A DNA stretch of 64,000 bases. Origin: Trichostrongylus colubriformis. Its lineage: Eukaryota; Nematoda; Chromadorea; Rhabditida; Trichostrongylidae. The position numbers and the translations under genes are program-made. Below are positions 57,658 to 64,000 of this stretch, piece after piece. Each line of letters starts with the position of its first letter. Positions within the stretch are counted from its first letter, which is position 1. The stretch lies in assembly GCA_963978905.1 (NCBI GenBank), contig OZ022256.1, positions 11,143,501-11,207,500 of the forward strand, written 5' to 3'. The notes under the pieces are model-generated. The model worked only from the letters and a program-made list of their open reading frames with translations. It had not been told where the DNA came from and searched no databases.

Positions 57658-60600
57658 CCTTGTTTCTGTTGCAAGACTGTAGCTTCGACAACATCCATTC
57701 CTTATATACAGCAACAAACGTGCTGCTTTGCAAGAATGAGGCTAATCGTCGGATTTGTTTGTTACACCACAGTATAAAGCAAATAGAGAACTTCGTTATT
57801 CGTCCACTGTCGAAAATCAACAATTAGGGCACATGTAACAATGCACCTACCCCCGACATTCCCATGATTGTGGAAGTGCGCCTAATGGCGGCGCTCTGGG
57901 TACTGAATATTTGTTATGTAATTGTCAATGGATACTGACATATGCACGAGTTTATGTCCTTGAATGAGCGAAGCTCAAGCTCTCAAAGAAAATAACACTG
58001 GAAATTTTTGTGAAGTCAGTGATTAGGCTCAATTTATCCTGGCGAATTTTGCGAACAAGACTCATCGAACGTGGTGTTGTCCATTCTAGACAACGAACCA
58101 TGCACTGCAATGTTCACCAGAATATAACCTATGAAGGTTTCACGGCAAAATGAATGAGCTAAAGTTCTCAAAGTAATTCTACATACTACCACCGATGCGT
58201 CTTCTCAATGAGTATTCTATGAAGAATGGACATTTCGAATAACCATGTATTTATTACATTCAGGATCCAAAATAAACTACCCAAAATTTCACTTTCATTC
58301 GCCTTGAATTGCAGTTTCTATAACACAGTTGTACATAGAGTGATACCGTATTTCGGTGCTTCCTGGATAGAGAAAATGCTACAAATGTTTTGATTTTCAT
58401 GCCTCTTCATTTTCTCTGTACCTCTATCCAGAACCGGTACGAGAAGCCATAGAAATATGTAGAAGACAGCAAGCGGATTCTCATGGCAACGTAATCACCA
58501 ACAGTGTTCAATGTATTGGGTTGTATATGTAATTAATTCTTTTGTTTTTTTTTTATTCTCTTTATTTCACAACATTGTGTTCGTCATTTGTCAAAACGTA
58601 TGTACGTTCTTGATACAGCTTTTTGTGCCCTAAAAAACTATGTCACTCGTTTACGAATTATATGAGTGTTTATCATTTCAACATTTAGAATTGGAACGCG
58701 GCAAAAATCTGCACTTTCAGCATCTCCTCTTTTTCGCATACCATCGATCTTTTATCAAACAATTTATTTTACCAAAAACCTTGATTATAACAATAAACTG
58801 ATCATTGATGTATTATACCCCATGTACAATTCGACATGGTACCTTCTGACGTTCAATGATATGCAGGTGTTGAAGGTGTGGGCCTTTTCCTTCCGGGTAT
58901 TTCTCTTCTAAACATCGAAAATATTAAGTAAATAAATGATTCAGAAAACAAGCAGCAACGTTCATGTAAAGCAGAAAAGCTCTATCGAATGCAAATGTAC
59001 ATTTCGTCGTGCAATAAAGAGAGACATAAAAAGGAAAAGGAAACCTACCGCGAAAATCTAAACCTAAGTACTACCTCTCACCTAACCATTCTAGGCTAAT
59101 CCATGAACCAACGCTGAAATTCTTTGGTAATTATCCTCCATCATATTTTATAACCAATATATTTATTTCTATTAATGCATCAATAATATAAGCCCTAATG
59201 AATTCCTTTTTATATCATCGGTCCATCAACACTTCTACCATCTCCCTTAGGTTCACTCTGTAAGGTTCAAACAAAATGCACGTGTTAGCTATTCCAAGTG
59301 TTTCGGTGTAAATAATCGCACCTTTGGTTTTAGTTGCTATATCTGTATTGCTATGAGGGATCCTGACCTGAACCAGCCACTGGAAGCAATTCCAGAATGA
59401 AAAATCAATTATTTAAATCCTCAGAGGGTCTCTTTATAGTACAAGCAAAACTATCAACAGAACTCCAAGCAAAATCCAAAATGGCATCTCAAGAAATTAA
59501 AAAATAATCGACATAAACATTTTGATTTCTGCACAATACCAGCACCCACACAATACCATTCATGGCACTTGACGAACGGAACAGCACGTAATAAGCACTG
59601 TAAGCGATGAGATACCGAAAATTCCATTATCCATCCATCTAACCCGACAAATAAACGCGAACAAAGCAAAAATACGGCGAAATCCGAAGATTGTACGTTA
59701 TAGAACACCGAAATCTTATCCTTAAAGCTCTTCGTACAAATAAAGTGTGCAGTCGCACACTTTACTTTTCACCGTATTCTATGCCTTTCTCATTTGAAAG
59801 GCATACAGCACTTTTGTGCTAGTGAAAGCCACCAGTGGTGGCAGCCCATAGAAAAGCAAAGCCACCGGTGGTATTTGTTTCTTCGGCTGTGTGCGCTCCA
59901 CTAACCAACACTCAGACTTTGGTAAAAGTGCAGCCTACTGGCTCTGGATAGATCTATCTAACTACGGCGGGAGCTGTGATATCCCAATAATGCTAAAATG
60001 TGCCTTTGAAGACACACTCCGCCATAATCATATTAGCTATCGAACTCGCTTTTGTAGGTAGATACTGTGGTAGCCATCCGGGCTTTACTCTTTTAGCGCC
60101 GCCATTGCACGTCCTCACAGCGTCAAGCCCGCTCGAATCCTCTCTGATACCGCCCACCCACTATGAACCACACTTGGTATTAGATATAGCATTTTATAAC
60201 GTGGCGTTTACGTGACAAAGGAGGCTTACCAGTGGTGATGATATAATAAGATAAGCCACAAATTGCTATGGTTAAGGTAACGTCAGCAGGGCAATACAAG
60301 TGATATCGTTGAATTGTGAGTGACACCATCAAGTAGTTCCCTCCACGCTACATTTCTCGTGCAAGGTCTGTAGTCAGGCAGTCTCGTATTCGGTGTTGTC
60401 ATGGGTTTTCGTTCGTTTTCTTCTCTCTCTGTTAAGTAAGTAAGATTTTGTGTTTTACTGTTTTTTATTTTTGTAAAATACTCCTTAAAATGTTGCCGCT
60501 ATGTCATTGGTTAATGTATTTTTCTCTAATTGAAACACTTTCCCGAACTCAGAATAGTTCACAACAGGCCAGCGTCGAATTTGCCCGAGAAGTGGACTAC

Positions 60601-60705
60601 AAGAGTTTGCGCTTTGCAATTTTCCTCCTTACCGGATCAGACTACTTCTCTAAAGTGGGTAATAGCAGTATCGACTTTGTCGTAGAAAATTGTTGTTAAT
60701 GTTTA

Positions 60706-61000
60706 TTACTGAGAGCAGCTACCACACGTTTTTGGGCACATACGTCTCACTTGTTCGCCAAGAATATCGTCCGCACAATATTTCGCGTAATTATTCGCAC
60801 AGAAACCGTTCAGCATCATGTCTTCGCACTTCTGAAACGATTTCGCTGTGATTCAAATGATGAATTTGCAGCGGCGACTATTTCCTAAAATCTCACTTAT
60901 GATGTATTACTAATTGAGCAAATGTCACCTGAGCAGCCATTACTCCTTCTTGAGTGAAGGCATTGAGAGCAATAAAAGCGATGAGCACGTAGAAAAGCAT
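60706..61000 (-). CDS. Secreted ShKT-domain peptide, array copy 6
   Basis: Exon 1 61000-60929, exon 2 60831-60706. No coding difference seen. Its unit has the longest T-run (12) and shares three substitutions with unit 4. The seventh unit, starting at 63309, ends before its gene would begin (expected at about 64051). Confidence 0.8.
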
Positions 61001-64000
61001 CCTTGTTTCTGTTGCAAGACTGTAGCTTCGACAACATCCATTCCTTATATACAGCAACAAACGTGCTGCTTTGCAAGAATGAGGCTAATCGTCGGATTTG
61101 TTTGTTACACCACAGTATAAAGCAAATAGAGAACTTCGTTATTCGTCCACTGTCGAAAATCAACAATTAGGGCACATGTAACAATGCACCTACCCCCGAC
61201 ATTCCCATGATTGTGGAAGTGCGCCTAATGGCGGCGCTCTGGGTACTGAATATTTGTTATGTAATTGTCAATGGATACTGACATATGCACGAGTTTATGT
61301 CCTTGAATGAGCGAAGCTCAAGCTCTCAAAGAAAATAACACTGGAAATTTTTGTGAAGTCAGTGATTAGGCTCAATTTATCCTGGCGAATTTTGCGAACA
61401 AGACTCATCGAACGTGGTGTTGTCCATTCTAGACAACGAACCATGCACTGCAATGTTCACCAGAATATAACCTATGAAGGTTTCACGGCAAAATGAATGA
61501 GCTAAAGTTCTCAAAGTAATTCTACATACTACCGCCGATGCGTCTTCTCAATGAGTATTCTATGAAGAATGGACATTTCGAATAACCATGTATTTATTAC
61601 ATTCAGGATCCAAAATAAACTACCCAACATTTCACTTTCATTCGCCTTGAATTGCAGTTTCTATAACACAGTTGTACATAGAGTGATACCGTATTTCGGT
61701 GCTTCCTGGATAGAGAAAATGCTACAAATGTTTTGATTTTCATGCCTCTTCATTTTCTCTGTACCTCTATCCAGAACCGGTACGAGAAGCCATAGAAATA
61801 TGTAGAAGACAGCAAGCGGATTCTCATGGCAACGTAATCACCAACAGTGTTCAATGTATTGGGTTGTATATGTAATTAATTCTTTTGTTTTTTTTTTTTA
61901 TTCTCTTTATTTCACAACATTGTGTTCGTCATTTGTCAAAACGTATGTACGTTCTTGATACAGCTTTTTGTGCCCTAAAAAACTATGTCACTCGTTTACG
62001 AATTATATGAGTGTTTATCATTTCAACATTTAGAATTGGAACGCGGCAAAAATCTGCACTTTCAGCATCTCCTCTTTTTCGCATACCATCGATCTTTTAT
62101 CAAACAATTTATTTTACCAAAAACCTTGATTATAACAATAAACTGATCATTGATGTATTATACCCCATGTACAATTCGACATGGTACCTTCTGACGTTCA
62201 ATGATATGCAGGTGTTGAAGGTGTGGGCCTTTTCCTTCCGGGTATTTCTCTTCTAAACATCGAAAATATTAAGTAAATAAATGATTCAGAAAACAAGCAG
62301 CAACGTTCATGTAAAGCAGAAAAGCTCTATCGAATGCAAATGTACATTTCGTCGTGCAATAAAGAGAGACATAAAAAGGAAAAGGAAACCTACCGCGAAA
62401 ATCTAAACCTAAGTACTACCTCTCACCTAACCATTCTAGGCTAATCCATGAACCAACGCTGAAATTCTTTGGTAATTATCCTCCATCATATTTTATAACC
62501 AATATATTTATTTCTATTAATGCATCAATAATATAAGCTCTAATGAATTCCTTTTTATATCATCGGTCCATCAACACTTCTACCATCTCCCTTAGGTTCA
62601 CTCTGTAAGGTTCAAACAAAATGCACGTGTTAGCTATTCCAAGTGTTTCGGTGTAAATAATCGCACCTTTGGTTTTAGTTGCTATATCTGTATTGCTATG
62701 AGGGATCCTGACCTGAACCAGCCACTAGAAGCAATTCCAGAATGAAAAATCAATTATTTAAATCCTCAGAGGGTCTCTTTATAGTACAAGCAAAACTATC
62801 AACAGAACTCCAAGCAAAATCCAAAATGGCATCTCAAGAAATTAAAAAATAATCGACATAAACATTTTGATTTCTGCACAATACCAGCACCCACACAATA
62901 CCATTCATGGCACTTGACGAACGGAACAGCACGTAATAAGCACTGTAAGCGATGAGATACCGAAAATTCCATTATCCATCCATCTAACCCGACAAATAAA
63001 CGCGAACAAAGCAAAAATACGGCGAAATCCGAAGATTGTACGTTATAGAACACCGAAATCTTATCCTTAAAGCTCTTCGTACAAATAAAGTGTGCAGTCG
63101 CACACTTTACTTTTCACCGTATTCTATGACTTTCTCATTTGAAAGGCATACAGCACTTTTGTGCTAGTGAAAGTCACCAGTGGTGGCAGCCCATAGAAAA
63201 GCAAAGCCACCGGTGGTATTTGTTTCTTCGGCTGTGTGCGCTCCACTAACCAACACTCAGACTTTGGTAAAAGTGCAGCCTACTGGCTCTGGATAGATCT
63301 ATCTAACTACGGCGGGAGCTGTGATATCCCAATAATGCTAAAATGTGCCTTTGAAGACACACTCCGCCATAATCATATTAGCTATCGAACTCGCTTTTGT
63401 AGGTAGATACTGTGGTAGCCATCCGGGCTTTACTCTTTTAGCGCCGCCATTGCACGTCCTCACAGCGTCAAGCCCGCTCGAATCCTCTCTGATACCGCCC
63501 ACCCACTATGAACCACACTTGGTATTAGATATAGCATTTTATAACGTGGCGTTTACGTGACAAAGGAGGCTTACCAGTGGTGATGATATAATAAGATAAG
63601 CCACAAATTGCTATGGTTAAGGTAACGTCAGCAGGGCAATACAAGTGATATCGTTGAATTGTGAGTGACACCATCAAGTAGTTCCCTCCACGCTACATTT
63701 CTCGTGCAAGGTCTGTAGTCAGGCAGTCTCGTATTCGGTGTTGTCATGGGTTTTCGTTCGTTTTCTTCTCTCTCTGTTAAGTAAGTAAGATTTTGTGTTT
63801 TACTGTTTTTTATTTTTGTAAAATACTCCTTAAAATGTTGCCGCTATGTCATTGGTTAATGTATTTTTCTCTAATTGAAACACTTTCCCGAACTCAGAAT
63901 AGTTCACAACAGGCCAGCGTCGAATTTGCCCGAGAAGTGGACTACAAGAGTTTGCGCTTTGCAATTTTCCTCCTTACCGGATCAGACTACTTCTCTAAAG

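Larger units (their letters stand above)
43248..64000. repeat. Tandem array of ~3,343-bp units carrying an ShK-peptide gene
   Basis: Unit starts (ACGGCGGGAGC) lie at 43248, 46591, 49935, 53278, 56621, 59964 and 63309, giving lengths 3343, 3344, 3343, 3343, 3343 and 3345, plus 692 bp of a seventh unit cut by the window edge. Units are head-to-tail and differ at only a handful of positions. The length differences come from one T-run (10, 11, 11, 10, 10, 12 bases in units 1-6, near 45172 in unit 1) and a single missing A in unit 3 (near 52092). Each unit holds one minus-strand ShK gene, a promoter, a hairpin cluster and about 2 kb of AT-rich sequence without other supported genes. Confidence 0.98.

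Noticed and set aside
43248..64000. The array as a simple assembly duplication artefact
   Set aside because: Units carry private and shared substitutions and different T-run lengths, which copied contigs would not. Copy number still needs read depth to confirm.
1..64000. Prokaryotic features (operons, CRISPR, attachment sites)
   Set aside because: Split genes, LINEs, mariner and Penelope-like elements show a eukaryotic, nematode-like genome. The direct repeats are 3.3-kb units without spacers.

Overview
The window looks like nuclear DNA of a nematode, most likely a clade V (strongylid or hookworm-type) species. The evidence is short GT-AG introns, exons resembling nematode serpentine chemoreceptors, decayed RTE-type and CR1-like LINEs, mariner relics, a Penelope-like element, and a secreted single-domain ShK (ShKT) peptide gene. 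Species assignment is inference. There are no bacterial-style operons, rRNA genes or CRISPR arrays.

Region by region. 1-0.8 kb is an RTE LINE relic split by a perfect 106-bp palindrome. 2-3.1 kb (minus) holds two exons that look like a sra/srab-type chemoreceptor. 5.4-8.7 kb (plus) is a decayed RTE element. 8.7-17.9 kb is mostly unrecognised sequence with two mariner C-terminal relics, a 46-bp tandem duplication and several inverted repeats. 17.9-20.9 kb (plus) is a 5'-truncated CR1-like LINE with EN and RT domains. 24.5-25.1 kb is a palindromic element with a foldable tRNA-like sequence in each arm. 26.4-32.5 kb contains diverged pieces of the unit that makes up the right-hand array, including a broken ShK gene and an inverted partial copy of it. 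33.8-37.4 kb is an end-to-end Penelope-like element (minus) flanked by an 11-bp direct repeat. 37.8-41.9 kb is a second RTE element (minus), interrupted by an internally deleted mariner with a TA target duplication. 41.98-42.69 kb is a MITE with ~190-bp terminal inverted repeats and a TAA target duplication.

The dominant feature is 43,248-64,000: a head-to-tail array of ~3,343-bp units, six complete and a seventh cut by the window edge. Each complete unit carries one intact two-exon minus-strand gene. Exon 1 encodes almost exactly a signal peptide, and exon 2 encodes a mature peptide with six cysteines in the ShKT pattern. A TATA box lies 43 bp upstream of the ATG and a poly(A) signal overlaps the stop codon. 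The units are nearly identical, so the array is young or actively homogenised, and it amplifies the dosage of one secreted peptide.

Apart from these genes and the chemoreceptor exons, most of the window is transposon debris. All gene models come from reading the sequence only; no transcript or database evidence was available.
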